DNA from: Azotobacter beijerinckii
GTDB taxonomy: Bacteria > Pseudomonadota > Gammaproteobacteria > Pseudomonadales > Pseudomonadaceae
Assembly: GCF_900110885.1 (NCBI RefSeq)
Contig: NZ_FOFJ01000009.1
Location: forward strand, 1 to 64,000
Length of the DNA: 64,000 nucleotides
Direction of reading: 5' to 3'
Shown: positions 9,051 through 20,464 of the stretch, in pieces
Layout of the letters: the number at the start of each line of letters is the position of its first letter
Position numbering within the stretch: the stretch's first letter is position 1
The notes under the pieces: generated by a model
Databases searched by the model: none
The model's input: only the letters and a program-made list of their open reading frames with translations
Told to the model about the DNA's origin: nothing
Made by a program: the position numbers and the translations under genes

Positions 9051-9083
9051 TGAAAAAGGGCGGCCATCCGCCGCCCTTTTTCA
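9051..9083 (-). terminator. Terminator between cytochrome c4 gene and dsbA
   Basis: A 13-base perfect stem, TGAAAAAGGGCGG/CCGCCCTTTTTCA, encloses a 7-base loop and has T-runs at its end on either strand. It is placed just after the c4 stop codon and in front of dsbA. Confidence 0.85.
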
Positions 9084-9103
9084 TCGCCGGTGAGCCGTCG
9101 TAC

Positions 9104-9736
9104 TCAGTGCAGGCCCTGGATATAGCTGGAGATAGCGGCGATGTCCTTGTTGCTCAGCTTGGCGGCGATGGAGCGCATGATCATGCTGTCGCCGTCGTTG
9201 GTGCGCACGCCTTCGCGGAAGTCGGTGAGCTGCTTGGTCACGTACTGGGCGTGCTGGCCGCCCAGTTTCGGGTAGGCGGCCTGCTCGTTGCCCGCGCCGT
9301 TGGGCGAGTGGCAACCGGTGCAGGCCGGCATGCCGTCGGCCAGTTTGCCGCCGCGGTAGAGCGCTTCGCCGGCTTCGACCAGTTGGGGATCGGCGGCGCC
9401 GACGCCCATCTTCTGCGCGGCGAAATAGGCGGCGATGTCGGCCAGGTCCTGGTCGTTGAGGTTGTCGAGCTGGCCGGTCATTTCCAGCACCTTGCGGCCG
9501 GTACCCTCGGCGGCGCCTGCCGTCATGCCGGCCTTGATGTCCTTCATCTGCTTGAGCAGGTAGCGTTCGCCCTGACCGGCCAGTTTCGGGAAGTTCGGTG
9601 CCGCGCTGTTGCCGTCCGGGCCGTGGCAGGCGCCGCAGACGGCCGCCTTGCCCTGGCCGGCGGCGGCGTCGCCTGCGGCATGGGCCAGGCCGGAAATCCC
9701 CAGGGTTAACAACAGAGTCACGAGTGCTTTGTTCAT
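9104..9736 (-). CDS. Dihaem cytochrome c4
   Basis: The protein has 210 residues, with a signal peptide (cleavage after AHA, about residue 20) and two similar haem c domains. Haem motifs are CGACH near residue 35 and CTGCH near 140; later Met ligands follow in each half. Cytochrome c4 carries electrons from the bc1 complex to terminal oxidases in the periplasm and is well known in Azotobacter. The position beside dsbA and engB is the Pseudomonas arrangement. Confidence 0.93.
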   Translation of the reverse strand: MNKALVTLLLTLGISGLAHAAGDAAAGQGKAAVCGACHGPDGNSAAPNFPKLAGQGERYLLKQMKDIKAGMTAGAAEGTGRKVLEMTGQLDNLNDQDLADIAAYFAAQKMGVGAADPQLVEAGEALYRGGKLADGMPACTGCHSPNGAGNEQAAYPKLGGQHAQYVTKQLTDFREGVRTNDGDSMIMRSIAAKLSNKDIAAISSYIQGLH

Positions 9737-10111
9737 CAGCTAATCCAAATCACGGCTCAAGAAAGGAGTTGTTTTAGACCGACGTGTCCGGCTTCAGGGG
9801 GATTCCCGGCGGCTTCGGCGTCGCTGTCCATGCGTCCATGCGCGCCCGCAGAGCCAGAGTCAACTGGGCAGCTGGCAGTCAAGGGCAGCATCACGACACC
9901 GCGGCGGGCAACAGGCTCCTGGAGCAGGCCTTTCGCAGGGAACAAGCACCGTGCGATCAACGTACGGCCAGTCTTGAACCGTTCCCGTGAACACTTACCC
10001 TGGGACAGGGGCAAAGCGCACACAAAATCCGCGGCATTATATACTGGCGACTCCGAAACGGAAACGACATGGCAGCGCAGCCAGCGCGTGCCAGCCCAGC
10101 GGAATCTCCCG
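9737..10111. other. Divergent promoter region between cytochrome c4 and engB
   Basis: This 375-base gap between two divergent genes must hold both promoters. The engB frame is open upstream to 9830, but the added residues have no family resemblance and the YihA family starts at the Met used here. No specific operator is recognised. Confidence 0.5.
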
Positions 10112-10762
10112 ATGTCCTTCAAGAATCCCATTCTCGGTCTGTGCCAGCAGGCCGCCTTCATGCTCAGCGCGGCCCGGGTCGACCAGTGCCCCGCCGACGA
10201 CGGCCGCGAGGTCGCCTTTGCCGGGCGTTCCAACGCCGGCAAGTCCAGCGCGCTGAACACCCTGACCCACGCCAGTCTCGCGCGTACCTCGAAGACTCCG
10301 GGGCGCACCCAGTTGCTGAATTTCTTCCGCCTCGACGACGAGCGTCGCCTGGTCGACCTGCCCGGCTACGGCTACGCCAAGGTGCCGATCCCCCTCAAGC
10401 AGCACTGGCAGCGCCACCTGGAGGCCTACCTGGGCAGCCGCCGCAGCCTGGCCGGGGTGGTCCTGATGATGGACATCCGCCACCCGCTGACCGACTTCGA
10501 CCGGATGATGCTCGACTGGGCCGGTGCCAGCGGCATGCCCATGCACATCCTGCTGACCAAGGCCGACAAGCTGGCCTTCGGCGCGGCGAAGAACGCCCTG
10601 CTCAAGGTCCGGCGAGATTTGGAGCAGGGCTGGGGCGAGGGGGTGAGTATCCAGCTGTTCTCGGCGCCCAAGCGCCAGGGGATCGAGGAGGCCCACGGCG
10701 TGCTGGCGCACTGGCTGGGGCTGACCGACGAGGCGGAAGGCGAGGCGGACGCCGAGGCCTGA
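10112..10762 (+). CDS. engB: Ribosome biogenesis GTP-binding protein EngB/YsxC
   Basis: The protein has 216 residues, usual for the family. GTPase motifs are in order: G1 [12 protein letters not shown] near 36, G2 TPGRTQ near 61, G3 DLPGYGYAK near 78, G4 TKADK near 145, G5 FSAPKRQG near 180. EngB assists assembly of the large ribosomal subunit in the cytoplasm. The start at 10112 begins the usual N-terminus [12 protein letters not shown] and follows GGAATC at a normal distance. Confidence 0.93.
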   Translation: MSFKNPILGLCQQAAFMLSAARVDQCPADDGREVAFAGRSNAGKSSALNTLTHASLARTSKTPGRTQLLNFFRLDDERRLVDLPGYGYAKVPIPLKQHWQRHLEAYLGSRRSLAGVVLMMDIRHPLTDFDRMMLDWAGASGMPMHILLTKADKLAFGAAKNALLKVRRDLEQGWGEGVSIQLFSAPKRQGIEEAHGVLAHWLGLTDEAEGEADAEA

Positions 10763-10777
10763 GTCCGCCGGCGCGGC

Positions 10778-12220
10778 TCATTCGTGCCAGGCGTGGCCCT
10801 GCTGTTCGAGCAGGCTATGGGCCTGCTCCGGCCCCCAGGAGCCGGCGGGATAGGGGCGCGGCCGCTGGTAGTAGGCGTGCCAGCCGCCGATGATCGGGTC
10901 GACCCAGCGCCAGGCGGCTTCCACCTCGTCGCGGCGCATGAACAGGGTGGAGTCGCCCTCGATCACGTCGAGCAGCAGGCGCTCGTAGGCGTCCCAGCGG
11001 CGCTTCTGGCGGAAGGCGTGGGCCAGGTTGAGATCCAGCTCCACCGGCGCCAGGTGCATGCCCTTGCCGGGACTCTTGGCCATCAGCTGCAGGCTGATCG
11101 ATTCCTCCGGCTGCAGGCGAATCCGCAGGCGGTTGGCCTGGCCGTCCTGGAACAGCCGGTGCGGCACCGGCTTGAACTGGATGATGATTTCCGAACACTT
11201 CCTCGCTAGGCGCTTGCCGGTGCGCAGGTAGAAAGGCACGCCGGCCCAGCGCCAGTTGTCGATCTCCGCCTGCAGCGCGACGAAGGTCTCGGTATCGCTG
11301 TCGTTGTCGACGTTTTTCTCGAAGTAGTACGCCGGAACCTCCTGCCCGCCGATCTTTCCGGCGGCGTACTGGCCGCGCACCGTGCGATCCTTCACGTCGA
11401 GGCCGGCGATGGGTTTCAGGGCCTCGAGAATCTTCACCTTCTCGTTGCGTACCGCTTCGGCGTCGAAGCGCACCGGCGCCTCCATGGCGACCAGGCAGAG
11501 CAGCTGCAGCAGGTGGTTCTGCAGCATGTCGCGCATCGCCCCGGCGTGGTCGTAGTAGCTGCCGCGGTTTTCCACGCCGAGGGTTTCGCAGACGCTGATC
11601 TGCACATGGTCGATGTGTCCGGCGCGCCAGAGCGGCTCGAACAGGGCGTTGGCAAAGCGCAGAGCCATCAGGTTCTGCACGGTTTCCTTGCCCAGGTAGT
11701 GGTCGATGCGAAAGACCTGGGACTCCTGGAATACCTGGCCGATGGACTGGTTGATCGCCAGCGCCGACGCCAGCGAATGGCCGATGGGCTTTTCCAGCAC
11801 GATGCGCGCGTCGCTGCCGGCCAGGCCGGCGTTGGCCAGGCAGGCGGCGATATCCTCGAACAGGCTGGGGGCGGTGGCGAGGTAGTGGATGCGCCCGCGC
11901 GGGCCGGCGTTGTCGAGATGCCGGGCCAGGCGACCGTAGTGGGCGCTCTGGCTGGCATCCATGGCGAAATAGTCGATCCGCTCGGCGAAGCTCTGCCAGG
12001 TTTCCGCCTGGAAGCTCGTCCGCGCCACCTGGGCCCGGCAGCGGCGCTCGGCCAGGGCGCGGTAGGCGTCGCGGCCCAGCGGCTGGCGTGCCAGGGCGAC
12101 GATGCGCAGGTCGGCCGGCAGGAGCCGGTCGCGGTGCAGGTGGTAGAGCGCCGGCAGCAGCTTGTGCAGCGCCAGGTCGCCGGTGCCGCCGAAAACCAGC
12201 ATGTCGCAGGGATGGGTCAC
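10778..12220 (-). CDS. zwf: Glucose-6-phosphate 1-dehydrogenase
   Basis: The protein has about 480 residues. NADP-binding GGTGDLALHKLLP is at the N-terminus, the active-site RIDHYLGKETVQN is near 170, and FYLRTGKRL near 335. It oxidises glucose-6-phosphate to 6-phosphogluconolactone, feeding the Entner–Doudoroff and pentose-phosphate routes. I place the start at GTG 12220 because GGAG lies 6 bases upstream; the TTG at 12232 is in frame but overlaps that site. It is divergent from hexR with a HexR-type operator between. The usual Pseudomonas partners pgl and eda are not next to it; engB follows convergently. Confidence 0.93.
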   Translation of the reverse strand: MTHPCDMLVFGGTGDLALHKLLPALYHLHRDRLLPADLRIVALARQPLGRDAYRALAERRCRAQVARTSFQAETWQSFAERIDYFAMDASQSAHYGRLARHLDNAGPRGRIHYLATAPSLFEDIAACLANAGLAGSDARIVLEKPIGHSLASALAINQSIGQVFQESQVFRIDHYLGKETVQNLMALRFANALFEPLWRAGHIDHVQISVCETLGVENRGSYYDHAGAMRDMLQNHLLQLLCLVAMEAPVRFDAEAVRNEKVKILEALKPIAGLDVKDRTVRGQYAAGKIGGQEVPAYYFEKNVDNDSDTETFVALQAEIDNWRWAGVPFYLRTGKRLARKCSEIIIQFKPVPHRLFQDGQANRLRIRLQPEESISLQLMAKSPGKGMHLAPVELDLNLAHAFRQKRRWDAYERLLLDVIEGDSTLFMRRDEVEAAWRWVDPIIGGWHAYYQRPRPYPAGSWGPEQAHSLLEQQGHAWHE

Positions 12221-12262
12221 AACAGTCTCCAACGCGTTTGGCTATGGGCTGGAAGCCTGTCA

Positions 12263-12277
12263 TGTAGTATAACTACA
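12263..12277. promoter_or_regulatory. HexR-type operator between zwf and hexR
   Basis: TGTAGTATAACTACA is a perfect 6-base inverted repeat around ATA, matching the TGT-AGT…ACT-ACA core known for HexR in Pseudomonas. It lies in the 100-base gap between divergent zwf and hexR, where it can control zwf and autoregulate hexR, with release by 2-keto-3-deoxy-6-phosphogluconate in the known system. Confidence 0.8.
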
Positions 12278-12322
12278 GGCACGCTACAGCCCGACTCCCG
12301 ATCATAACCGAGTTCAGTCCCC

Positions 12323-13189
12323 GTGAATCTCTTGCAGCATATTGCCCAATCGCGCTCCCTGTTGCGCAAGTCGGAACTCAAGGTGGCCGATCATGTGCTG
12401 CTCGATCCGGCGGCGGCGATGCACAGTTCGATGGCCGGCCTGGCCCTGGAGGTCGGGGTCAGCGAGCCGACCATCGTGCGCTTCTGCCGGGCCATCGGCT
12501 GTACCGGTTTCCAGGACCTGAAGCTGAAGCTGGCGCAGAGCCTGGCCGCCGGCGCCAGCTTCGGCCAGTTCGCCATCCACGAGAACGACTCGGTCGTCGA
12601 TTTCAGCCTGAAGATCTTCGACACCACCCTGCATACCCTGATGGAGGTGCGCGAGCACCTCGACCCCGAAGTGCTGCAGCGCGCCATCGACGCCATCGCC
12701 CGGGCGGCGCGCATCGAGTTCTATGGCTTCGGCGCCTCCGGCGCAGTGGCCATCGATGCCCAGCACAAGTTCTTCCGCCTGCTGCTCACCGCCGCCGCCT
12801 ATTCCGATCCGCACATGCAGGCCATGTCGGCGGTGACCCTCAAGCCCGGCGACGTGGCGATCTGCATCTCCCAGTCGGGGCGCTCCAAGGACCTGCTGAT
12901 CACCGCCAACCTGGTCCGCGAAAGCGGTGCGACCCTGATCGCCCTCTGTCCCGGACAGACGCCGCTGGCCGACCTGGCCGACGTCAACGTGGCGATCGAC
13001 GTCCAGGAGGACACCGACGTCTACACCCCGCTGACCTCGCGCATCGCCCATCTGGTGGTGATCGACGTGCTCGCCATGGGCGTGGCGATGGCCCGCGGTC
13101 CGGACCTGGTCAACCACCTCAAGAGCGTCAAGCGCAGCCTGCGCAGCCTGCGGCTGTCGCCCAAGTCGGTGCGGGTGGCGGAAGACTGA
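12323..13189 (+). CDS. hexR: RpiR-family transcriptional regulator HexR
   Basis: The protein has 288 residues, starting at GTG. The N-terminal RpiR helix-turn-helix (about 1–75: SSMAGLALEVGVSEPTIVRF) is followed by a SIS sugar-phosphate isomerase domain (about 120–250: FYGFGASGAVAIDAQHKFFR, ISQSGRSKDLL). HexR represses glucose-catabolism genes and responds to KDPG. The divergent zwf gene and the palindrome between them fit exactly. Confidence 0.9.
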   Translation: MNLLQHIAQSRSLLRKSELKVADHVLLDPAAAMHSSMAGLALEVGVSEPTIVRFCRAIGCTGFQDLKLKLAQSLAAGASFGQFAIHENDSVVDFSLKIFDTTLHTLMEVREHLDPEVLQRAIDAIARAARIEFYGFGASGAVAIDAQHKFFRLLLTAAAYSDPHMQAMSAVTLKPGDVAICISQSGRSKDLLITANLVRESGATLIALCPGQTPLADLADVNVAIDVQEDTDVYTPLTSRIAHLVVIDVLAMGVAMARGPDLVNHLKSVKRSLRSLRLSPKSVRVAED

Positions 13190-13287
13190 GGCCGCCTGGC
13201 GTCACGACAGCTTCATCCCGCTGCCGCGAAAGCGTCACCGGCCGGCGGCAATCCTGATGGTCCCCGACCCCATGCTGGGAGACCCTC

Positions 13288-13512
13288 ATGTCCCGCCATC
13301 CGGAAGACGCCTACTACCCCTCTCCCCTCGACACCAAGGCCCGCCGCAAGCGGCTGGACGAGCGGCGCATGCGCTTTCGCCGCGCCATCGAGCACTACGA
13401 CGAGCAGCGCCGGCTGCAGCATGAGCTGGACGATTATCCGGACCTGCTGGCGCTCAGCTCGCTGCCGGTCGTTCCGGCAGTTTCCCGGCAAAGCGCTCGG
13501 CCAGCGCGCTGA
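13288..13512 (+). CDS. Small hypothetical protein, highly charged
   Basis: The predicted protein has 74 residues with a very basic, Arg-rich helix in the first half (TKARRKRLDERRMRFRRAIEHYDEQ), then an acidic LDDYPDLLAL. GGGAGA stands upstream of the ATG. It resembles small conserved proteins seen in Pseudomonas of unknown function. The last about 20 codons overlap the end of the convergent LysR gene, so the C-terminus may be unusual. No function is assigned. Confidence 0.55.
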   Translation: MSRHPEDAYYPSPLDTKARRKRLDERRMRFRRAIEHYDEQRRLQHELDDYPDLLALSSLPVVPAVSRQSARPAR

Positions 13513-14416
13513 TCTTCGCCCGTTCCGCGCGGACGAAGGTTTCGAACGCCCGCGCCACCGGGCTCAGCCGCTTGCCCTCGGCGTGCACCAGGCACCAGCT
13601 GTGGTAGAGCGGCAGCTCCGCCACCGGCAGTTCACACAGCAGGCCGGTGGCCAGCTCCAGGCTCGCCGCGTGGCGCGGCAGCAGGGCCAGGCCGAGGCCG
13701 GCGATCACCGCCTGCAGCTGCGCTTCGGTCGAGCCGATCTCCAGCGTCTCGGCGAAGTGCGCGCGCTTCTGGTGGCAGTACTCCTCGGTGGCGCGGCGGG
13801 TGCCGGAGCCCGGCTCGCGCAGCAACAGCGGAAAGCCCGTCAGGTCCTGCAGGCGCAGGTTTTCGCGCGTGCACAGCGGGTGTCCGGGCGGCGCCACGGC
13901 GACGATCGGGTTGTTCAGGAAGGGAAAGAAGTTCAGCGCCATCTCGCTCGGCACCTGCGACATGATCAGCAGGTCGTCGCGGCTCATCGACAGGCGGCGC
14001 ACCGCCAGGGCATGGTTGACCACCACCAGCTGCAGGCTGACCTCCGGATGCTGGGCGCGAAAGGCGGCGAACAGGTGCGGCACCAGGTACTTGGCGCTGG
14101 ACTCCACGGCCAGGTTGAGCTGTCCCTGCAGCGAGCCCTGGATATCCGAGAGCTGCATGTCGAGACTCTCCAGGCGGCCGAAGATGTCCTCGCTGGCTTT
14201 CAGCAGCGCCTCGGCGGCCGGCGTCAGGTAGAGCTTCTTGGCCACGTACTCGAACAGCGGCTGGCCGATCAGCTCCTCGAGCTGGCGGATCTGCAGGCTG
14301 ACCGCCGGCTGGGTCAGCGCCATCTCCTCGGCGGCGCGGCTGTAGGAGCGGCTTTCGCACACCGCGCGGAATACCCGGAACTGGCGCAGGGTCAGGCGCA
14401 TCAGGGATTTGCGCAT
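13454..14416 (-). CDS. LysR-family regulator divergent from pyruvate carboxylase genes
   Basis: The protein has 320 residues: N-terminal winged helix (about 5–65: LRQFRVFRAVCESRSYSRAA, ALTQPAVSLQIRQLEELIGQPLFE) and a periplasmic-binding-like effector domain (95–300). It is divergent from pycA across about 207 bases, the arrangement in Pseudomonas (PA5437-type), so it probably controls pycA/pycB. Effector unknown. Confidence 0.88.
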   Translation of the reverse strand: MRKSLMRLTLRQFRVFRAVCESRSYSRAAEEMALTQPAVSLQIRQLEELIGQPLFEYVAKKLYLTPAAEALLKASEDIFGRLESLDMQLSDIQGSLQGQLNLAVESSAKYLVPHLFAAFRAQHPEVSLQLVVVNHALAVRRLSMSRDDLLIMSQVPSEMALNFFPFLNNPIVAVAPPGHPLCTRENLRLQDLTGFPLLLREPGSGTRRATEEYCHQKRAHFAETLEIGSTEAQLQAVIAGLGLALLPRHAASLELATGLLCELPVAELPLYHSWCLVHAEGKRLSPVARAFETFVRAERAKISALAERFAGKLPERPAAS

Positions 14417-14623
14417 GGCGTTCTCGGCAACGGAAGGGGGCGCACGGCAGGGTTTTCGGCGAGAAAACCCCTGTGCTAAATAAGGTATTTTCGTGCAGCT
14501 ATAAGTTGTAGTTTATGCTCAACCTAACAAATATTCATTTTTCTTAATCGATCCCGCGGCCTAGGGTTGTCTCACCTGCCGACTGACCGTCCTTGTCGGC
14601 CAGTTCTGCCGAGGGAGACCTCC

Positions 14624-16039
<1,416 letters not shown>

Positions 16040-16090
16040 CGAACACCAGCCCGGCTGCGCTCCGGCTGCAGGCTGAAGAGGAACTGACGA

Positions 16091-17890
16091 ATGAAGAAGA
16101 TCACGGTCACCGACACCATCCTGCGTGATGCCCACCAGTCGCTGATTGCCACCCGCATGCGCCTCGAGGACATGCTGCCGATCTGCGACAAGCTGGACAA
16201 GGTCGGCTACTGGTCGCTGGAAGTCTGGGGCGGCGCCACCTTCGATTCCTGCATCCGCTTCCTCAAGGAAGACCCCTGGGAGCGCCTGCGCCAGCTGCGC
16301 GCCGCGCTGCCCAACACCCGCTTGCAGATGCTCCTGCGCGGACAGAACCTGCTCGGCTACCGCCACTACAGCGACGACGTGGTCAAGGCTTTCGTCGCCA
16401 AGGCCGCGGTCAACGGCATCGACGTGTTCCGCATCTTCGACGCGATGAACGACGTGCGTAACCTGCGCGTGGCCATCGAGGCGGTCAAGGCCGCCGGCAA
16501 GCATGCCCAGGGCACCATCTGCTACACCACCAGCCCGGTGCACACCGTCGAATCCTTCGTCGAGCTGGGCAGGCGCATGCAGGAGAAGGGCGTCGACTCC
16601 CTGGCGATCAAGGACATGGCGGGCCTCTTGACCCCCTACGCCACCGCCGAACTGGTCAAGGCGCTGAAGGCCGAGATCGACCTGCCGGTGTTCATCCACT
16701 CCCACGACACCGCGGGCCTCGGCGCGATGTGCCAGCTCAAGGCCATCGAGGCCGGCGCCGACCACATCGACACCGCCATCTCCAGCTTCGCCTGGGGCAC
16801 CAGCCACCCCGGCACCGAGTCGATGGTCGCCGCCCTGCGCGGCAGCGAGTACGACACCGGCCTGGACCTGGAGCTGCTGCAGGAGATCGGCCTGTACTTC
16901 TACGCCGTGCGCAAGCGCTACCACCAGTTCGAGAGCGAATTCACCGCGGTCGACACCCGCGTGCAGGTCAACCAGGTGCCGGGCGGCATGATGTCCAACC
17001 TGGCCAACCAGCTGAAGGAGCAGGGCGCCCTGCACCGCATCAACGAAGTGTTCGCCGAAATTCCGCGCGTGCGCGAGGACCTCGGCTTCCCGCCGCTGGT
17101 CACCCCGACCTCGCAGATCGTCGGCACCCAGGCGGTGTTCAACGTGCTCGCCGGCGAGCGCTACAAGACCATCACCAACGAGGTGAAGCTCTACCTGCAG
17201 GGCCGCTACGGCAAGGCGCCGGGCAAGGTCAACGAGCACCTGCGCTTCCAGGCGATCGGCACCGAGGAAGTCATCGACGTGCGCCCGGCCGACCTGCTCA
17301 AGCCGGAAATGACCAAGCTGCGCGCGGAGATCGGCGAGCTGGCGCGCAACGAGGAGGACGTGCTGACCTACGCCATGTTCCCCGACATCGGGCGCAAGTT
17401 CCTCGAAGAGCGCAAGGCCGGCACCCTGGTGCCCGAGCCGCTGCTGCCGATCCCCACCGCGGGTGCCGGTCCGGCCAGCGAAGGCGTGCCCACCGAATTC
17501 CTCATCGACGTGCACGGCGAGACCTACCGGGTGGACATCACCGGCGTCGGCATCAAGGGCGAAGGCAAGCGCCACTTCTACCTGTCCATCGACGGCATGC
17601 CGGAAGAAGTGGTGTTCGAGCCGCTCAACGAGTTCATCGCCGGCGGCTCCGGCAAGCGCAAGCAGGCCGGCGCACCGGGCGACGTCAGCACCAGCATGCC
17701 GGGCAACATCGTCGACGTCCTGGTCAAGGAGGGCGACACGGTCAAGGCCGGCCAGCCGATCCTGATCACCGAGGCCATGAAGATGGAGACCGAGGTGCAG
17801 GCGCCGATCGGCGGCACGGTCAAGGCCATCCACGTCGCCAAGGGCGACCGCGTCAACCCCGGCGAACTGCTGGTGGAGATCGACGGCTGA
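16091..17890 (+). CDS. pycB: Pyruvate carboxylase subunit B (carboxyltransferase + biotinyl domain)
   Basis: The protein has 599 residues. The carboxyltransferase TIM barrel is at about 1–300 (TDTILRDAHQSL, metal-site HSHDTAG near 200), with the PYC_OADA domain behind it and a C-terminal biotinyl domain with the biotin Lys in EAMKMETEV near 565. It makes oxaloacetate from pyruvate to refill the TCA cycle. The same architecture occurs in oxaloacetate decarboxylase alpha subunits, but no sodium-pump subunits are nearby and the biotin carboxylase is next to it, so pyruvate carboxylase is the better call. Confidence 0.92.
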   Translation: MKKITVTDTILRDAHQSLIATRMRLEDMLPICDKLDKVGYWSLEVWGGATFDSCIRFLKEDPWERLRQLRAALPNTRLQMLLRGQNLLGYRHYSDDVVKAFVAKAAVNGIDVFRIFDAMNDVRNLRVAIEAVKAAGKHAQGTICYTTSPVHTVESFVELGRRMQEKGVDSLAIKDMAGLLTPYATAELVKALKAEIDLPVFIHSHDTAGLGAMCQLKAIEAGADHIDTAISSFAWGTSHPGTESMVAALRGSEYDTGLDLELLQEIGLYFYAVRKRYHQFESEFTAVDTRVQVNQVPGGMMSNLANQLKEQGALHRINEVFAEIPRVREDLGFPPLVTPTSQIVGTQAVFNVLAGERYKTITNEVKLYLQGRYGKAPGKVNEHLRFQAIGTEEVIDVRPADLLKPEMTKLRAEIGELARNEEDVLTYAMFPDIGRKFLEERKAGTLVPEPLLPIPTAGAGPASEGVPTEFLIDVHGETYRVDITGVGIKGEGKRHFYLSIDGMPEEVVFEPLNEFIAGGSGKRKQAGAPGDVSTSMPGNIVDVLVKEGDTVKAGQPILITEAMKMETEVQAPIGGTVKAIHVAKGDRVNPGELLVEIDG

Positions 17891-17923
17891 GTTCCAGTTT
17901 CTGAAAGTTTGAAAGGCGGTTTG

Positions 17924-17949
17924 GGGAGTCGAGAGACTCCCTTTTTTTT
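17924..17949 (+). terminator. Terminator after pycB
   Basis: Perfect stem GGGAGTC/GACTCCC with a GAGA tetraloop followed by a run of eight T. It ends the pycAB unit. Confidence 0.9.
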
Positions 17950-17977
17950 GCGTGCCGGTTCTGCGGCGCTTCTTCCC

Positions 17978-18973
17978 TCAGCGCAGGCCGGCGAGGATCT
18001 CGAACGAGCGCAACCGGTCGGCCGGCTCGTAGAGGTCGCCGGTGAAGATCAACTCGTCGGCGCCGGTCTGTTCGAGCAGCACCTCCAGGCGGGCGCGGAC
18101 CTTCTCCGGGCCGCCGATCACCGCCAGGCCGAGGAAGTCGCCGACCGCGGCCTGCTCCTGGCGACTCCAGCGGCCGACCATCGACGGCACCGGCGGGCGC
18201 AGCACCCGGCTCTCGCCGCGGACCAGCGCCAGCGTGCGCTGGAGGGCAGTGGTGGCGAGGAACTCCGCTTCCTCGTCGCTGGGCGCGGCGATCAGCGGCA
18301 CGCCGATCATCACGTAGGGCTTGTCGAGCGCCGCCGAGGGCTGGAAGTTGTCGCGGTAGAGACGAATCGCCTCGTGCAGGTAGCGCGGCGCGAAATGCGA
18401 GGCGAAGGCGTAGGGCAGGCCCTTGCGCGCCGCCAGGCGGGCGCTGAACAGGCTGGAGCCGAGCAGCCAGATCGGCACCTCGGTGCCGGCCCCGGGCATC
18501 GCGATCACCCGCTGGCCGGGCTGCACCGGGCCGAGCAGGGCCTGCAGTTCCTCGACGTCCGCCGGGAAGTCGTCGTCGCTGCCCAGGCGGTCGCGGCGCA
18601 GGGCGCGGGCGGTGAACGGGTCGGTGCCCGGCGCGCGGCCGAGGCCGAGGTCGATGCGTCCCGGATAGAGGGTGGCGAGGGTGCCGAACTGCTCGGCGAC
18701 CACCAGCGGCGCATGGTTGGGCAGCATGATGCCGCCGGCGCCGACGCGAATTCGCGAGGTGCCCGCCGCCAGGTAGCCGATCAGCACGGCGGTGGCGGAA
18801 CAGGCGATGCCGTCCATGTTGTGGTGCTCGGCCACCCAGAAGCGGGTGAAGCCCAGCGCCTCGGCATGGCGGGCCAGCGCCAGGGAGTTCTGCAGGGCTT
18901 GGGCCGGGCCGCCATCGTCGCGGATCGGCGCCAGGTCGAGAATGGAAAGTGCGGTGTCGGCCAGTCGTGGCAT
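17978..18973 (-). CDS. LLM-class flavin-dependent oxidoreductase (luciferase-like)
   Basis: The protein has 331 residues of the luciferase-like monooxygenase family: [19 protein letters not shown] near 40–60, [17 protein letters not shown] near 85 and [15 protein letters not shown] near 120. This matches the large MsnO8/YhbW-type subgroup. Substrate unknown; FMN or F420-type use cannot be told, but FMNH2 is likely in this organism. The start at 18973 has AGGAGA upstream. It is convergent with pycB. Confidence 0.87.
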   Translation of the reverse strand: MPRLADTALSILDLAPIRDDGGPAQALQNSLALARHAEALGFTRFWVAEHHNMDGIACSATAVLIGYLAAGTSRIRVGAGGIMLPNHAPLVVAEQFGTLATLYPGRIDLGLGRAPGTDPFTARALRRDRLGSDDDFPADVEELQALLGPVQPGQRVIAMPGAGTEVPIWLLGSSLFSARLAARKGLPYAFASHFAPRYLHEAIRLYRDNFQPSAALDKPYVMIGVPLIAAPSDEEAEFLATTALQRTLALVRGESRVLRPPVPSMVGRWSRQEQAAVGDFLGLAVIGGPEKVRARLEVLLEQTGADELIFTGDLYEPADRLRSFEILAGLR

Positions 18974-19080
18974 GGAAGTCTCCTCGAGTCGCCCCCGGGA
19001 CTCGCCCGTCGGGGAAAAGGGGAGACTAAAGCAAAAGGCGGCGCCGGTGATTGCCGCCTTGCCCGGGCCGGCGGCCGGCC

Positions 19081-19296
19081 TCAGCTGTCGGTCAGGCGGA
19101 AGCCGATCTTGAGGGTGACTTGGTAGTGGCCGACTGCGCCGTTCTCGATGTGCCCGCGGGTCTCGACCACCTCGAACCAGTCCAGATGGTCGAGGGATTT
19201 CGAGGCCTCGGCCAGGGCATTGCTGATGGCGTCCTCGATGCTGGTGCGCGAGGAACCGACGAGTTCGATTTTCTTGTAGGTGTGGTGATCGGACAT
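19081..19296 (-). CDS. Dodecin (flavin-binding)
   Basis: The protein has 71 residues, the usual dodecin length. It shows the family pattern [20 protein letters not shown], the flavin-stacking Trp in [11 protein letters not shown] and C-terminal [10 protein letters not shown]. Dodecins form hollow dodecamers that store or buffer flavins. The start at 19296 has AAGGAG six bases upstream; the ATG at 19302 overlaps that ribosome site. Confidence 0.92.
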   Translation of the reverse strand: MSDHHTYKKIELVGSSRTSIEDAISNALAEASKSLDHLDWFEVVETRGHIENGAVGHYQVTLKIGFRLTDS

Positions 19297-19419
19297 GGCC
19301 ATCTCCTTGGTCTGAAAGGGGGCCGGTGCGCGTGGTCGCCCGGCTCGATAAGGAAACCACAGGGCGGTCCGGCCCGACAAGGAAAGCATCGGCTCTCCGC
19401 CGCAGGAGCGCGGGGCGCT

Positions 19420-20331
19420 TCATGCCCCCGCCGTCGTCTGCTCCAGCCGTGCCTGCAGCCAGGCCGCCAGGCGCTGCGCGCGCCCGTCGCCCGATCCGTG
19501 CCGCGCCGGCACCCACAGCGCCAGCTTCGCCGGCGTCTCGACGAACCCCCAGGGCGCCACCAGCCGGCCGGCGGCCAGATCGTCGGCGACCAGTTGCTGC
19601 GGCGCGATGGCCACGCCGAGTCCGGCCACCGCCGCCTCCAAGAGGTAATAAAGATGCTCGAAGCCGGCGCCGTAGCGCAGCCCGGCCGCCGGCAGCCCCT
19701 GGCTCGCCGCCCAGCTCGGCCAGGCCTGCGGACGCGAGGCGGTGTGCAGTAGGGCCTCGTCGAGCAGCGCTTGCGGCGGCGCTCGGCGTAACGCGGCGAA
19801 GCGCGCGTGGCGCGGACTGAGCACCGGGCCGATGCGCTCGGCGGCCAGCTCGAAGACCCGCATGTCGGCCGGCCACGGCGGCTCGGCGAACAGCAGGGTG
19901 GCGTCCAGTCCCGGCCGGCGCGGGTCCGGCCCGCCCTCGCTGGCCGAGAGCTGCAGGCGCAGTTCCGGCAGCTCGCGGTTGAGGCGATCCAGACGCGGAA
20001 TGAACCAGCGCGCCAGCAGGCTCCCCGGACAGCCGAGCACGAACGGCGCCTCCTCGGTGCGCCGCTTCAGCTCGGCGCAGGCGCCGTCCAGACGGGCGAA
20101 GGCGTCGCCGGCGGCATCCCGTAGCACTATGCCTGCATCGGTGAGTTTTACGCCGCGCCCTTCCTTGACGAACAGGACCACTCCCAGCGCCTCCTCCAGG
20201 GCACGGATCTGCCGGCTGACCGCCCCATGGGTGACGTGCAGCTCCTTGGCTGCCTGCTTGACGCTCTGCAGGCGGGCGGCGGCCTCGAAGGCGCGCAGGG
20301 CGTTCAGGGAGGGCAGATCCGGGGGCGTCAT
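19420..20331 (-). CDS. trpI: LysR-family regulator TrpI
   Basis: The protein has 303 residues with a GcvA/TrpI-type N-terminus: [19 protein letters not shown], then the [23 protein letters not shown]. It is divergent from trpBA with a gap of about 130 bases, the classical Pseudomonas arrangement in which TrpI activates trpBA when indoleglycerol phosphate accumulates. The start chosen begins MTPPDLPS; the longer frame to 20388 would run through the promoter region. Confidence 0.88.
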   Translation of the reverse strand: MTPPDLPSLNALRAFEAAARLQSVKQAAKELHVTHGAVSRQIRALEEALGVVLFVKEGRGVKLTDAGIVLRDAAGDAFARLDGACAELKRRTEEAPFVLGCPGSLLARWFIPRLDRLNRELPELRLQLSASEGGPDPRRPGLDATLLFAEPPWPADMRVFELAAERIGPVLSPRHARFAALRRAPPQALLDEALLHTASRPQAWPSWAASQGLPAAGLRYGAGFEHLYYLLEAAVAGLGVAIAPQQLVADDLAAGRLVAPWGFVETPAKLALWVPARHGSGDGRAQRLAAWLQARLEQTTAGA

Positions 20332-20464
20332 AGGTGAGTTTTCCTGACGTATTGGCGCGATCTTATCGCTTTTCGCCGGGCGCACCATTGGTTAACGTGT
20401 GACACATCGCAGGTGGACCGTGAAAAGCACACCGCCTGCCCCTCCGCACATCCCGGGAGCACCC

